From Lachnoclostridium sp. (GTDB lineage Bacteria > Bacillota > Clostridia > Lachnospirales > Lachnospiraceae): DNA of 64,000 nucleotides. A program made the translations under genes and the position numbers. Positions 25,448-33,743 of this stretch are shown here, piece after piece (the stretch's first letter is position 1; every line of letters starts with the position of its first letter). The stretch spans positions 1 through 64,000 of the forward strand of contig JAETRR010000032.1 in NCBI GenBank assembly GCA_021770065.1, in the 5' to 3' direction. The notes below the pieces were generated by a model. It saw only the letters and a list, made by a program, of their open reading frames with translations. It was not told the origin of the DNA and did not search any database.

Positions 25448-27487
25448 TTAATATTTTATTCTTGATAAAACCTCAACGCTCTCCGCAAAATCGGAAATCT
25501 TCCAATCACTCTCATATCTTTTCATTACGTATTTGCAGCGCTGCACCAGCAGCGTTAATGGTTCCCCTGGTTTTTGCACAAAATAGGTTTCTCTGGTTGT
25601 CACAACGCAATTGTCGGAATCCAAATACTCCACATTTTCAATCTCATAAGAGTTCAGCGCCTCCGAAATCCCCCTCTGTACATATTTCTCCTGTGCCGCC
25701 GCTATCGGGCTTCCCTTCTCCAGATATGGTTCAATACAGGAAAATGACTGCTGAGTCATGGCGTCGGCAAAGGCCCTCATATATGCGGCAGCCACGGCTT
25801 CCGGACCGCTTAAGAATATCCCCGCACTGTCCACGCTTACCAGAGTGTGCGGCGTGTATGTATAATTGACATCGCCGCCATATTCCAGTGTATGGTAACC
25901 TGCCGCGATACTGCTCTCTGAAAACAGATCCACGGATGAGGTATCTTCAAATTCCACAAGATACAGCTGCTTTTCCTGCCTGTATATCTGCTGATAAATT
26001 CCCTGGATATCATAGATATTATTCACGTAATAATAGCTTCCCCCTGTCTGCAGGGCAATCTGCCGGGCAGTTGAAAAATCATCACGTCCGATTCCTATAA
26101 TAAAGATCGGTATGTGGTATCTCTGTGCCAGCTGGATCACGTCACTGCTCGTGCAGGAGCTGTAATTATCCAGTCCGTCCGTAAAAGCGATGACACATTT
26201 TGCCCCGGAACGTGCTGCTGTCTTATTGACTGCTGTGTAGAGCGCATCATAGAAAGCCGTCATATCCTGCGTATACAATCCGTTAATCCTGGATATCAGA
26301 AGATTTGCATCGTTGGTAAACGGCTCTTCAATGTACACACCGTTACTGAAAGAAATCAGTTCAACCATATCTCCCGCCGCAAACTGCACACTGTTGACAA
26401 AGCTGGTCATAACGCTCTTTGCCGTATCCAGGGAACTTCCTGACATGCTGCCGCTGACATCGGCCACTATGTCAATGTTCAGCGCCTCCGTCTCATCAAG
26501 CTGATTCACTCCTTTGACAAGCTGTTTTATATAATTCCCGTCTGCATCTTTTTTGCGGACAAAGAACATGCCGCCGTCCAGTCCCTGAACTGCATCCCCG
26601 GTACGCTGATCTGTAACACTCAGGTAAAGCCGGACATTCGGATATTCCGTTACATCAATCTGTTGAACAGAAATATTCAGAGGGTTTTCCGGTTCTGCAT
26701 ATTTGTAATATATCTCATCCAGCTCCGCAAATATATCTGATATTTTCCCATATTCTCTGGCCGGCAGAAGCCCCTGCACCTCCTCGATCCGGCTGTTGTA
26801 TGTAAGGATATCATCGGCCTCCGCAATTGAGAGATTCACCTTGCCGTATTCGGACAGCTTCCCGTTTACATAGGCGTCATTTGCCTTTATCAGCTCGTCA
26901 AATGCTTCATCTGCCGCATTTATGCCGGTATCCAGGTTGTCAATGTCCCGTTCCCGAACCGTCGCATCCAGGCTGTCTACTGCTGCCGCATATGCCGCAT
27001 ATTCGCTTCCGGACAGATTATATTTTTCCAAATCGTCTTTCATCGAATCCAGCTTCTCGCTGCACTGTGCAAGTTCCTCCGCAAAGCTCCGGCTCTTTAA
27101 AGCAATCTGCTCCAGTTCCCCCAGCAGTTCCTTCTTTTCATCAGAATCCGTCAATCCTAGTTTCTGCCATGCATTTTCCACCTCTTTCAATTCTTTCTGG
27201 CAGTCCGGTATATGATTCTCCTGAATCTGGCCGGCCATCTCATCGTACTGTCTCTGCAGTTTATGGTCTGCATTCTTTAAAAAAAGGAATGCGCCCATAG
27301 CCGCGACTGCAGCTGCGGCCAATATAACAGCCGGAATTGCTCTCTTCTTATTTTTTCCCAAAAAAGCCTTTTTCCAGAATGCAGTTGTATTTCCGCTGCC
27401 TGAAACCGGCAAAGCTTCTATCTCCGCTTTACAATCAGCACACAAGTCCCCTGTTTCAATTTCTTTTCCGCATTGTCTGCAAAACAC
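25448..27487 (-). CDS. Zinc-ribbon, membrane-anchored VWA-domain protein
   Basis: The 679-residue protein has an N-terminal zinc ribbon (CRQCGKEIETGDLCADC), one membrane segment (about 50-71), an extracytoplasmic coiled-coil region (about 75-260) and a von Willebrand A domain (about 335-500). The MIDAS motif is DVSGS (343-347), with TAFYDAL and AFTDGLDN completing it. A C-terminal domain of about 110 residues resembles those of TcaA/YvbJ-like envelope proteins. It probably binds a ligand or cell-wall partner outside the membrane. It is the last gene of the operon that lies behind the putative invertible promoter. Confidence 0.8.
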   Translation of the reverse strand: MFCRQCGKEIETGDLCADCKAEIEALPVSGSGNTTAFWKKAFLGKNKKRAIPAVILAAAAVAAMGAFLFLKNADHKLQRQYDEMAGQIQENHIPDCQKELKEVENAWQKLGLTDSDEKKELLGELEQIALKSRSFAEELAQCSEKLDSMKDDLEKYNLSGSEYAAYAAAVDSLDATVRERDIDNLDTGINAADEAFDELIKANDAYVNGKLSEYGKVNLSIAEADDILTYNSRIEEVQGLLPAREYGKISDIFAELDEIYYKYAEPENPLNISVQQIDVTEYPNVRLYLSVTDQRTGDAVQGLDGGMFFVRKKDADGNYIKQLVKGVNQLDETEALNIDIVADVSGSMSGSSLDTAKSVMTSFVNSVQFAAGDMVELISFSNGVYIEEPFTNDANLLISRINGLYTQDMTAFYDALYTAVNKTAARSGAKCVIAFTDGLDNYSSCTSSDVIQLAQRYHIPIFIIGIGRDDFSTARQIALQTGGSYYYVNNIYDIQGIYQQIYRQEKQLYLVEFEDTSSVDLFSESSIAAGYHTLEYGGDVNYTYTPHTLVSVDSAGIFLSGPEAVAAAYMRAFADAMTQQSFSCIEPYLEKGSPIAAAQEKYVQRGISEALNSYEIENVEYLDSDNCVVTTRETYFVQKPGEPLTLLVQRCKYVMKRYESDWKISDFAESVEVLSRIKY

Positions 27488-27499
27488 TCTATAAACCTC

Positions 27500-28879
27500 C
27501 TATTCGAATCCCAATCCCTTTGTGATCCCTTCCGCATCCGCTCTCGCCCACTCCATGGCCAGATTTTCTGTCATAGCCTGTCTTCTCACTTCCTCAACCG
27601 TATGATACCCATGCTCTACAATCATCCCCGGCACTCCGGCATCTGCCGCACCCCGGAGTACTCCGTAATAATCTCCGTCCGTCCCCAGCCTGCAGCAGAC
27701 CGTTCCCTTCACATTCAGACTGTCATTATATTCATCGGTCCAGGGCCTGACAGAATCCCTGCATGCCCTTTCAAACTGATCCGCAGGGGACAGGCCAAGC
27801 CGGAAGTTTGCTGCCGTGACGGCTTTCCCTATCTCATTGGCAACGGTAAGCATCTGCTCGCTTTGACCTGCTGTCTGGTTCACAATCACCAGCGTCTTGT
27901 TGATTGCCAGGGGCTGCTGCCATGTATCGCAGCCGTTTGCATTGTCATTGTTCGCATTCGTGTGGATGGAGAGGAACAAATTGCTTCCAACAGCATACTC
28001 TCCCCTCAGACTGATATGCCCTCTGTCCAGGGCCGCATTTGTATAGCCGGCTATGGTGATATTGTCCGTTTCACGGGTCAGATAGGAATCAATCCCATGC
28101 TCTGCCAGCTTTCCCTTCAGTGCAAGCCCCACACGAACCGTAAATATTCCTTCTTCATAACCGTACATATTTTCTCCGGATGCTTCCGATGCTCCCTTGT
28201 AATGCCCCGGATCTATACAGATTAGGACATTACTTGCCATACTTTCCTCCGTCCCCGTATACCATACATTATCATTCGTCCTGACATCTATCCGATATCG
28301 ATATTGCGCAGGATCCGGTGAGTCCAGAGAGTCTGTAAAAGTGTATTCATATGCGGACTCTTCCCCGGAATCTGCATTTTTACGGAATGCTTCTACTGTC
28401 CCGATTTCCTCCCATTTTTCTGATCTGACATTTGCCGAGCTTCCCCTGCGCATAATGACATACTGTCCGCCTTCCACATCACCGTCATCCGGAATCCCGT
28501 TCCACATAATGCATATTTCCGTAGAAGATACTCTCTTTGCAGCAATACTTTTTACCGTATCCCGTTCCATTACTTTAGGCATATCATTTTCGTATACTTC
28601 CGTCTCTTCCGACTCGAATTTAAGAGTTTCCTCCGCTCTTACCGGCTCCTCATTTTTTTCCGGGACATAACCAAGTTTTTCTATATTTACTTTGAAAAGA
28701 GCGGTGTTTTTGATATGCTCGCCGGATTGCTTTTGGAAACCTCCAAAAAGCATAGGCCGGCATAATACCATGGCTCCGCCTGCCGCAGCCAGCAGAAAAA
28801 TAATAAGAAATGCAGTTATACGCTTTTTCCTTCGTCTTCTCATCTGCACTTTTCTTCTATATCTTGTCCCCTTGTACAC
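27500..28879 (-). CDS. N-acetylmuramoyl-L-alanine amidase (Amidase_3), membrane-anchored
   Basis: This 459-residue protein has an N-terminal membrane anchor (ITAFLIIFLLAAAGGAMVLC, about 20-39), a fibronectin-like linker region (about 110-210) and an Amidase_3 domain (about 220-455). Zinc and catalytic residues lie in ICIDPGHYKG, GYEEG, LSIHTNAN and GMIVEHGYH. It cleaves the stem peptide from N-acetylmuramic acid in peptidoglycan. It lies 13 bases upstream of the VWA gene. In this operon it may remodel the wall in cells where the promoter is on. Confidence 0.88.
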   Translation of the reverse strand: MYKGTRYRRKVQMRRRRKKRITAFLIIFLLAAAGGAMVLCRPMLFGGFQKQSGEHIKNTALFKVNIEKLGYVPEKNEEPVRAEETLKFESEETEVYENDMPKVMERDTVKSIAAKRVSSTEICIMWNGIPDDGDVEGGQYVIMRRGSSANVRSEKWEEIGTVEAFRKNADSGEESAYEYTFTDSLDSPDPAQYRYRIDVRTNDNVWYTGTEESMASNVLICIDPGHYKGASEASGENMYGYEEGIFTVRVGLALKGKLAEHGIDSYLTRETDNITIAGYTNAALDRGHISLRGEYAVGSNLFLSIHTNANNDNANGCDTWQQPLAINKTLVIVNQTAGQSEQMLTVANEIGKAVTAANFRLGLSPADQFERACRDSVRPWTDEYNDSLNVKGTVCCRLGTDGDYYGVLRGAADAGVPGMIVEHGYHTVEEVRRQAMTENLAMEWARADAEGITKGLGFE

Positions 28880-28912
28880 GAAAAGCAGCCTTTCACGAAA
28901 AATCTATCCCTT

Positions 28913-29722
28913 TTATTCCGGCAATATTGCATTGCATACATCTGAAACATAATTCTCAATAAAATAAATGGGTTCCTCTGATTTTATAAACCACCCATTA
29001 TCATTTCTTTCCAGCTTAAGCTCAATATCAATGCTGCGGATCTCTGCCATATCAAAATCCGCTTTCATTTGTTCTGGCCATTGGTCATATACCGGTCCTA
29101 AAATCTCCTTCACTGCATTCGCGATGGATATCGGATCGCGGGCAGCAGCGGCAAGCGTAATACTTGTAAATATAGCAGTTAGATTCTCTATTTCATAAGA
29201 ATTTGTTATGATGTCAAATACTTTTTCTCTTGAAAGCTGTACCGCCGCATTAAAATCCGGAGTTTTCACTTTCAGCCGGACAACAGCATCACTGCCTTCT
29301 ACATGAATCTCGCTCAGTTCATAATCTCTTACAGAATTTGACAGTCCATAGCTTAATACATCTTTCCACGCAGCATCTGTTCTCATCAGTGAAATCAGCA
29401 CGTTATTAAGAATATTACTGCTTGTAATATTTTCGCTCGAAATCACATAATCTGAAAAGTCCATATTTTTGTCATAATCTGTATAGGTAAGCGCCGTATC
29501 TACATCTTTGTTTTTCAATGCATCAAGACAGGCCTCTACAACAGCATGCACTTCGTTCTCCGTATGCTTTGGCATAAAATAAAATTTGTATGACAGAAAA
29601 CCTGTAACAGCACACAGTAACAACAAGACAGCCGGAAATAATCTGTTTTTCCTTTTTTTCTTCTCTTCCTTAACGGGCATAAGCAGATTATCCTCAGCTG
29701 TCTTTACCTCATATCCTTTCAT
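28913..29722 (-). CDS. Membrane-anchored protein of unknown function
   Basis: The protein of about 269 residues has a basic cytoplasmic N-terminus, one membrane segment (LFPAVLLLLCAVTGFLSYKFYF) and an extracytoplasmic domain rich in acidic residues. I do not recognise the family with certainty; the fold pattern resembles DUF5105/DUF4878-like lipoprotein domains. The start at 29720-29722 is inferred from AAAGGAG, which lies inside the end of the upstream gene. The stop of that gene is four bases before this start. Confidence 0.7.
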   Translation of the reverse strand: MKGYEVKTAEDNLLMPVKEEKKKRKNRLFPAVLLLLCAVTGFLSYKFYFMPKHTENEVHAVVEACLDALKNKDVDTALTYTDYDKNMDFSDYVISSENITSSNILNNVLISLMRTDAAWKDVLSYGLSNSVRDYELSEIHVEGSDAVVRLKVKTPDFNAAVQLSREKVFDIITNSYEIENLTAIFTSITLAAAARDPISIANAVKEILGPVYDQWPEQMKADFDMAEIRSIDIELKLERNDNGWFIKSEEPIYFIENYVSDVCNAILPE

Positions 29723-29726
29723 CCCC

Positions 29727-30083
29727 CTATGGTGTCTCCTTTTCATTTGCACGTTTCCCGCATTTGGAACAATACACACTGCCGTAGGGAATGATTTCTC
29801 CACAATTCATGCACATCATATTTCCCTCCAGACGGAGCTTATGTGCATAGAAGCTTTTGCGGTTTTCGTCCAGTTTTTTCACCAGTTCAATTACTTCTTT
29901 ATAGCTTTCCTCCAGGTTATCATTATTCATATTATCTCTGTAAAACATAGAACCCAGCTGGGTAAATTTCTGCTGAATCTCTGCCTCTATCTGAATCATA
30001 TTCTGCTGAACACGCTCTATTTCTGTAGGTTCCTGATGCCCTATGTTTAAAGGGGCCTTCAATTTATCCATAAAATTTGCCAT
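29727..30083 (-). CDS. Small zinc-ribbon protein with coiled coil
   Basis: The 118-residue protein has a long helical, coiled-coil N-terminal part (about 20-85) and a C-terminal zinc ribbon (CMNCGEIIPYGSVYCSKCG). It has no membrane segment. It probably acts as a cytoplasmic scaffold for the zinc-ribbon membrane proteins of the same operon, which is inference. GAGGAGAAAC precedes the start. Confidence 0.78.
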   Translation of the reverse strand: MANFMDKLKAPLNIGHQEPTEIERVQQNMIQIEAEIQQKFTQLGSMFYRDNMNNDNLEESYKEVIELVKKLDENRKSFYAHKLRLEGNMMCMNCGEIIPYGSVYCSKCGKRANEKETP

Positions 30084-30130
30084 TTTAAGTTTCTCCTCGA
30101 AATTATATGTAATATATCAATGATTTTGTT

Positions 30131-30625
30131 CTACCATTTTTCATACCAGGGAACATCATAACCTTCATTATAACCACCGTCATAACCGCTGTCATAACCT
30201 GAATCCCAGCCACTATCAAAACCATCATTTACACCGCCGGAATAAGCTAACGCCCCTATGAGCATAAATAATACTATTAACACAGCTGCCGCTCCTGTGG
30301 CTATCCCTGTCACTGCCATGCCTATCTTATATTGCTGTCTCTTCGATAATCCGATTATGCCGAGAATGATGCCGACAATTCCAAATATGCCGCCAATCAA
30401 AAAAATTGACATTGCGATTCCGACAATTCCAAATACCCCTGCCACAATTCCTACCACAGACTGTTTCTTTTCCCCATTACTTACAGCACTGCCGATATTA
30501 CTCTGTACATTCATCACTTGCGGAGCTGTGCTTCCCGTCCCCATACTTACCATTCCCCCACATTTTGGGCAAAATCCTTCGCCGGTAGGTATCTCCGCTC
30601 CACACTTACTGCAAAAACCAGCCAT
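30131..30625 (-). CDS. Zinc-ribbon membrane protein (DUF4190-like)
   Basis: The 164-residue protein starts with a zinc ribbon (FCSKCGAEIPTGEGFCPKCG). Three hydrophobic segments rich in Gly and Ile follow (about 55-130), then a tail of GYDSGYDGGY-type repeats. It is the first gene of the five-gene operon and has an AAGGAG ribosome binding site. The putative invertible promoter segment begins 55 bases upstream of its start codon. Confidence 0.8.
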   Translation of the reverse strand: MAGFCSKCGAEIPTGEGFCPKCGGMVSMGTGSTAPQVMNVQSNIGSAVSNGEKKQSVVGIVAGVFGIVGIAMSIFLIGGIFGIVGIILGIIGLSKRQQYKIGMAVTGIATGAAAVLIVLFMLIGALAYSGGVNDGFDSGWDSGYDSGYDGGYNEGYDVPWYEKW

Positions 30626-30656
30626 AACAATTACTCTCCTTCATATCTGCTTATTT

Positions 30657-30680
30657 TTTCAAAAAGTGTACTTTTACAAA
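30657..30680. repeat. Left inverted repeat of the putative invertible promoter segment
   Basis: This 24-bp site contains AAGTGTACTTTTACAAA. It is the reverse complement of 30784-30807 at 22 of 24 positions, with a shared central GT. It is itself nearly palindromic around the centre, as expected for a serine-recombinase crossover site. Confidence 0.85.
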
Positions 30681-30727
30681 TCTCCTGTTTCTTAATCTGA
30701 GCCTTAATCTGAAATGTATAAATTTTA

Positions 30728-30756
30728 TTGCCAAATTGAAATTTTTGTGATAAAAT
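30728..30756 (+). promoter_or_regulatory. Promoter inside the invertible segment, facing away from the operon
   Basis: TTGCCA (30728-30733) and TAAAAT (30751-30756) are separated by 17 bases on the plus strand. In this orientation it reads toward the 3' end of the recombinase gene. After inversion it would read toward the zinc-ribbon gene at 30625, with a leader of about 75 bases. I see no comparable promoter on the minus strand of the segment. Confidence 0.7.
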
Positions 30757-30783
30757 CGGTACAAGTGTAAAAGATGGATATAA

Positions 30784-30807
30784 TTTGTAAAAGTACACTT
30801 TTGCAAA
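30784..30807. repeat. Right inverted repeat of the putative invertible promoter segment
   Basis: This 24-bp site reads TTTGTAAAAGTACAC at its left half. It is the inverted partner of 30657-30680 and lies 13 bases from the recombinase stop codon. Confidence 0.85.
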
Positions 30808-30820
30808 TTATATACAGAAT

Positions 30821-31423
30821 TTATTCTGCAGAATTTTCCAGTTTTCTTGCTTTTCCATAAAAAGTACCCACCGGCATTCCGCAGGCATCAGCTGCCTGGC
30901 GGAGTGTTATTTTTTTCTTCCTCCAATCACGGTGTATTTCCCGGAAGTTTTCAGGATACGGAAGCTCAGGCCGGCCGAATCTGACCCCTCTGGCTTTCGC
31001 CGCTGCGATCCCTTCTTCCTGCCGCTGCCGGATGTTCATCCTCTCATTCTCTGCGACAAAGGACAATACCTGCAGGACGATATCGCTTAAGAATGTGCCC
31101 ATCAGATCTCTGCCTCTCCTGGTATCCAAAAGCGGCATATCCAGAACCACGATGTCGATCCCCCTCTCCTTGGTAAGAACCCTCCACTGTTCCAAAATTT
31201 CTTCATAATTACGCCCCAGCCGGTCTATGCTCTTGATATAAAGCAAATCATCTCTTTTCATCCGCCGAACCATGCGTTGATAAGAGGGACGGTCAAAGTC
31301 CCTTCCTGACTGTTTATCCAGAAAAATGTTGCCGGACGGAATTGCCAGTTCGCGAAAGGCTGCCGTCTGCCTGTCTTCACTCTGATCCCGGCTGCTGACC
31401 CGGATATATCCATAAATATTCAT
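30821..31423 (-). CDS. Small serine recombinase (resolvase/invertase family)
   Basis: The 200-residue protein starts MNIYGYIRVSSRDQSEDRQ, with catalytic Ser10. It has the family residues in DKQSGRDFDRPSYQRM, SIDRLGRNYEEI, and the E-helix region ENERMNIRQRQEEGIAAAKARGVRFGRP. It ends in a short helix-turn-helix (ITLRQAADACGMPVGTFYGKARK). Size and layout match DNA invertases and resolvases, not large phage integrases. I chose the ATG at 31421-31423; one at 31432 is also possible, and both lie near AGGAGAGG. The inverted repeat pair just downstream is its probable target. Confidence 0.9.
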   Translation of the reverse strand: MNIYGYIRVSSRDQSEDRQTAAFRELAIPSGNIFLDKQSGRDFDRPSYQRMVRRMKRDDLLYIKSIDRLGRNYEEILEQWRVLTKERGIDIVVLDMPLLDTRRGRDLMGTFLSDIVLQVLSFVAENERMNIRQRQEEGIAAAKARGVRFGRPELPYPENFREIHRDWRKKKITLRQAADACGMPVGTFYGKARKLENSAE

Positions 31424-31462
31424 TGTGTTCATCCTCTCCTGCGCTTTTGCCCTCTGCATAAA

Positions 31463-31513
31463 AAAAGCTGTGAGAACAGCCGCCGATTCGTGCTGACTGT
31501 TTTCTCACAGCTT
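31463..31513. terminator. Bidirectional hairpin between the VanY-like gene and the recombinase
   Basis: AAGCTGTGAGAA pairs with TTCTCACAGCTT around an inner CAG/CTG stem. A-rich sequence lies on the left and TTATTTATAG on the right. It should end transcription coming from asd and the VanY-like gene. Confidence 0.75.
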
Positions 31514-31565
31514 ATTTATAGAATATTGCTTACAATATTCCGACGGTTTTAAACCCACCGCAATC

Positions 31566-32495
31566 TTACTCCGAAATCTGAAAATGCTGATAATCCTTGA
31601 GGCTCTTCCAATCTCCTCCCCAGGTGAAGCCATGCTCGGAAAAGAGCCGCCAGCACAGATCCCCATCCTTTCCAATCTTATGCGGAAAATCCGCCTCCCG
31701 ATCTGCATAAGGTTCGCTGTCCTCCGGAGAAATGTGCTCCACGCCACCGGGATAGGTCACATACGGGTTGTAAAAAGGATTGATATCAATGGCAAGCCCG
31801 TATGCATGACGTGAAAGCTTTTCACTCCCCTCCACGACCCGGTAATTAAAGGCGGATGTGTTGTTGTCCAGAAGGGAGGCATGATCATCGCCGCCGTAAT
31901 CATCAATCAACCGCATCTTTTCAATCTGATAGCCGTTTTCGTAAAGGGTCTGAAAAATCTCAAGTATTGTATCTGCAATGGATGCATGGACGATAAGCTC
32001 GCCCACATGGGTCTGCTCATCAAAGCCTACATATAGAAGCCGCAGATAGCGCAGATCTTCTAAAGAAATGTTATCATTTTCCACATAGGAAACGCCGTCC
32101 ATCCGTGCGAAGATCTCCTCCGGGATCTCCTGTGCAAAAAAGAGGTCCGAGATCTCTTCCTCCGTAAGCTCCTGTTCCACAACCGTTCCGGACATACAGG
32201 TGCGGTAGTCCGGCATCTCTTCCTCCGGTCCGGCCATATCCGTCTGACTGTCACCTTTCGGAGCTTCTGTCGCCGGCCCTTCTTTTAAATCCTGCTGTTC
32301 TGCCTCTCTCCAGGCCTCCAGCTCCTCCAATCCGGCATCTTTCCGATTGTCTGCCTGTTCCTGTTCCGGATTCCTGTCCTCCGTGTAATTGTCCTGCACA
32401 CATCCGCTTAACAGGCAAATGGCCATTCCTGCAATAGAAATGACCATTTTGACAGAATTATTCCGCTTACTCTGTTTCACAAAGCACTCTCCCAT
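31566..32495 (-). CDS. VanY-like D-Ala-D-Ala carboxypeptidase lipoprotein (M15)
   Basis: This 309-residue lipoprotein has a signal peptide ending in LLSGC, an acidic linker of about 70 residues and an M15-type peptidase domain at the C-terminus. The zinc signature SRHAYGLAIDINPFYNPY gives the His and Asp ligands, and DYQHFQ supplies the last His. It should trim the terminal D-Ala of peptidoglycan stem peptides outside the membrane. It follows asd by seven bases, so lysine/diaminopimelate precursor synthesis and wall trimming are co-transcribed. Confidence 0.85.
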   Translation of the reverse strand: MGECFVKQSKRNNSVKMVISIAGMAICLLSGCVQDNYTEDRNPEQEQADNRKDAGLEELEAWREAEQQDLKEGPATEAPKGDSQTDMAGPEEEMPDYRTCMSGTVVEQELTEEEISDLFFAQEIPEEIFARMDGVSYVENDNISLEDLRYLRLLYVGFDEQTHVGELIVHASIADTILEIFQTLYENGYQIEKMRLIDDYGGDDHASLLDNNTSAFNYRVVEGSEKLSRHAYGLAIDINPFYNPYVTYPGGVEHISPEDSEPYADREADFPHKIGKDGDLCWRLFSEHGFTWGGDWKSLKDYQHFQISE

Positions 32496-32502
32496 TTCTC
32501 TC

Positions 32503-33591
32503 TTATGCCTTTGCCTTGATATATCCCTGTGCCTTCAAAAATTCCGCACAGAGAACTGATCCGCCTGCTGCTCCGCGGACAGTGTTGTGGGAAAGACCCA
32601 CAAACTTCCAGTCATAGACGTGATCCTCCCGGATTCTGCCGATAGAGATACCCATGCCTTTCTCAAAGTCCACATCCAGCTTTACTTGAGGACGGTTATC
32701 CTCCTCCATATATTGGATAAACTGCTTCGGTGCGCTGGGAAGCTCTAATTCCTGGGGCAGTCCCCGGTAATTCTGCAGCTTCTCTATGAGCTGTTTCTTT
32801 GTTGCCTTTTTGCGGAACTTCACGAATACGGCCGCCGTATGGCCGTTCAACACAGGCACACGGATGCACTGGCAGGTGATTACCGGCTCCTTGGCAAGCT
32901 TAATCTCGCCGTCTTCGCAGGTTCCAAGAACCCGCAGCGGTTCCTTCTCGCTCTTCTCTTCCTCGCCGCCGATGTAGGGAATCACATTCTCCACCATCTC
33001 CGGCCAGTCCTTGAAAGTCTTTCCCGCTCCAGAAATGGCTTGATAAGTAGTCGCCACCACCTCATAAGGCTCGAACTCCTCCCATGCCTTCAGTGCCGGC
33101 GTATAAGACTGAATGGAGCAGTTGGGCTTCACGGCAATAAAGCCTCTCTTTGTTCCCAGACGCTTCTTCTGCTCCTCGATAATCTTCACATGCTCCGGGT
33201 TAATCTCCGGAATAATCATGGGCACATCCGGAGTCCAGCGGTGGGCGCTGTTGTTGGATACAACCGGCGTCTCGGTCTTTGCATAGGCTTCCTCAATGGC
33301 CTTGATCTCGTCCTTGGTCATATCCACGGCACTGAATACAAAGTCCACCTCTGCCGCAACCTTTTCCACCTCGTTTACATTCATAACGATAAGCTTCTTC
33401 ACGGCCTCCGGCATAGGGGTGTCCATCTTCCAGCGGCCGCCCACAGCCTCCTCATAAGTCTTTCCTGCGCTTCTTTCACTTGCCGCAATGACTGTTACCT
33501 CAAACCATGGATGATTCTCCAGCAGGGAAATAAATCTCTGTCCCACCATTCCGGTACCGCCAAGGATACCGACTTTTAATCTGTCACTCAT
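32503..33591 (-). CDS. asd: Aspartate-semialdehyde dehydrogenase
   Basis: This 362-residue NADP-dependent enzyme reduces aspartyl phosphate to the semialdehyde, on the way to lysine, diaminopimelate, threonine and methionine. The nucleotide-binding loop is GILGGTGMVGQRF, and the catalytic Cys lies in AVKPNCSIQ. It has the archaeal/fungal-type sequence (NSAHRWTPDVPMIIPEIN) and normal length. No lysine riboswitch is visible in its leader. Confidence 0.95.
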   Translation of the reverse strand: MSDRLKVGILGGTGMVGQRFISLLENHPWFEVTVIAASERSAGKTYEEAVGGRWKMDTPMPEAVKKLIVMNVNEVEKVAAEVDFVFSAVDMTKDEIKAIEEAYAKTETPVVSNNSAHRWTPDVPMIIPEINPEHVKIIEEQKKRLGTKRGFIAVKPNCSIQSYTPALKAWEEFEPYEVVATTYQAISGAGKTFKDWPEMVENVIPYIGGEEEKSEKEPLRVLGTCEDGEIKLAKEPVITCQCIRVPVLNGHTAAVFVKFRKKATKKQLIEKLQNYRGLPQELELPSAPKQFIQYMEEDNRPQVKLDVDFEKGMGISIGRIREDHVYDWKFVGLSHNTVRGAAGGSVLCAEFLKAQGYIKAKA

Positions 33592-33698
33592 TTTTCATAT
33601 TCTCCTCTTATTTCTCTGATGGGCGGCTTTGTGATCTGCAGCCATTCCGATGAATACTCCCGCCAAAGCTTCCTTGCACTGCCGCCTTTTTTCTATGT

Positions 33699-33727
33699 AT
33701 CCTATCGCATTTCTATGGAAAATGCAA
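33699..33727 (-). promoter_or_regulatory. Possible promoter of asd
   Basis: On the minus strand, TTGCAT (complement of 33722-33727) and TAGGAT (complement of 33699-33704) are separated by 17 bases, about 110 bases before the asd start. Confidence 0.45.
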
Positions 33728-33743
33728 GTATTTATTTCCTACT

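Noticed and set aside
30821..31423. Prophage or integrative element integrase
   Set aside because: The recombinase is only about 200 residues and no phage or conjugation genes are nearby. A nearby inverted repeat pair fits an invertase better.
33592..33743. Lysine riboswitch upstream of asd
   Set aside because: The leader is short and lacks the conserved lysine aptamer motifs.
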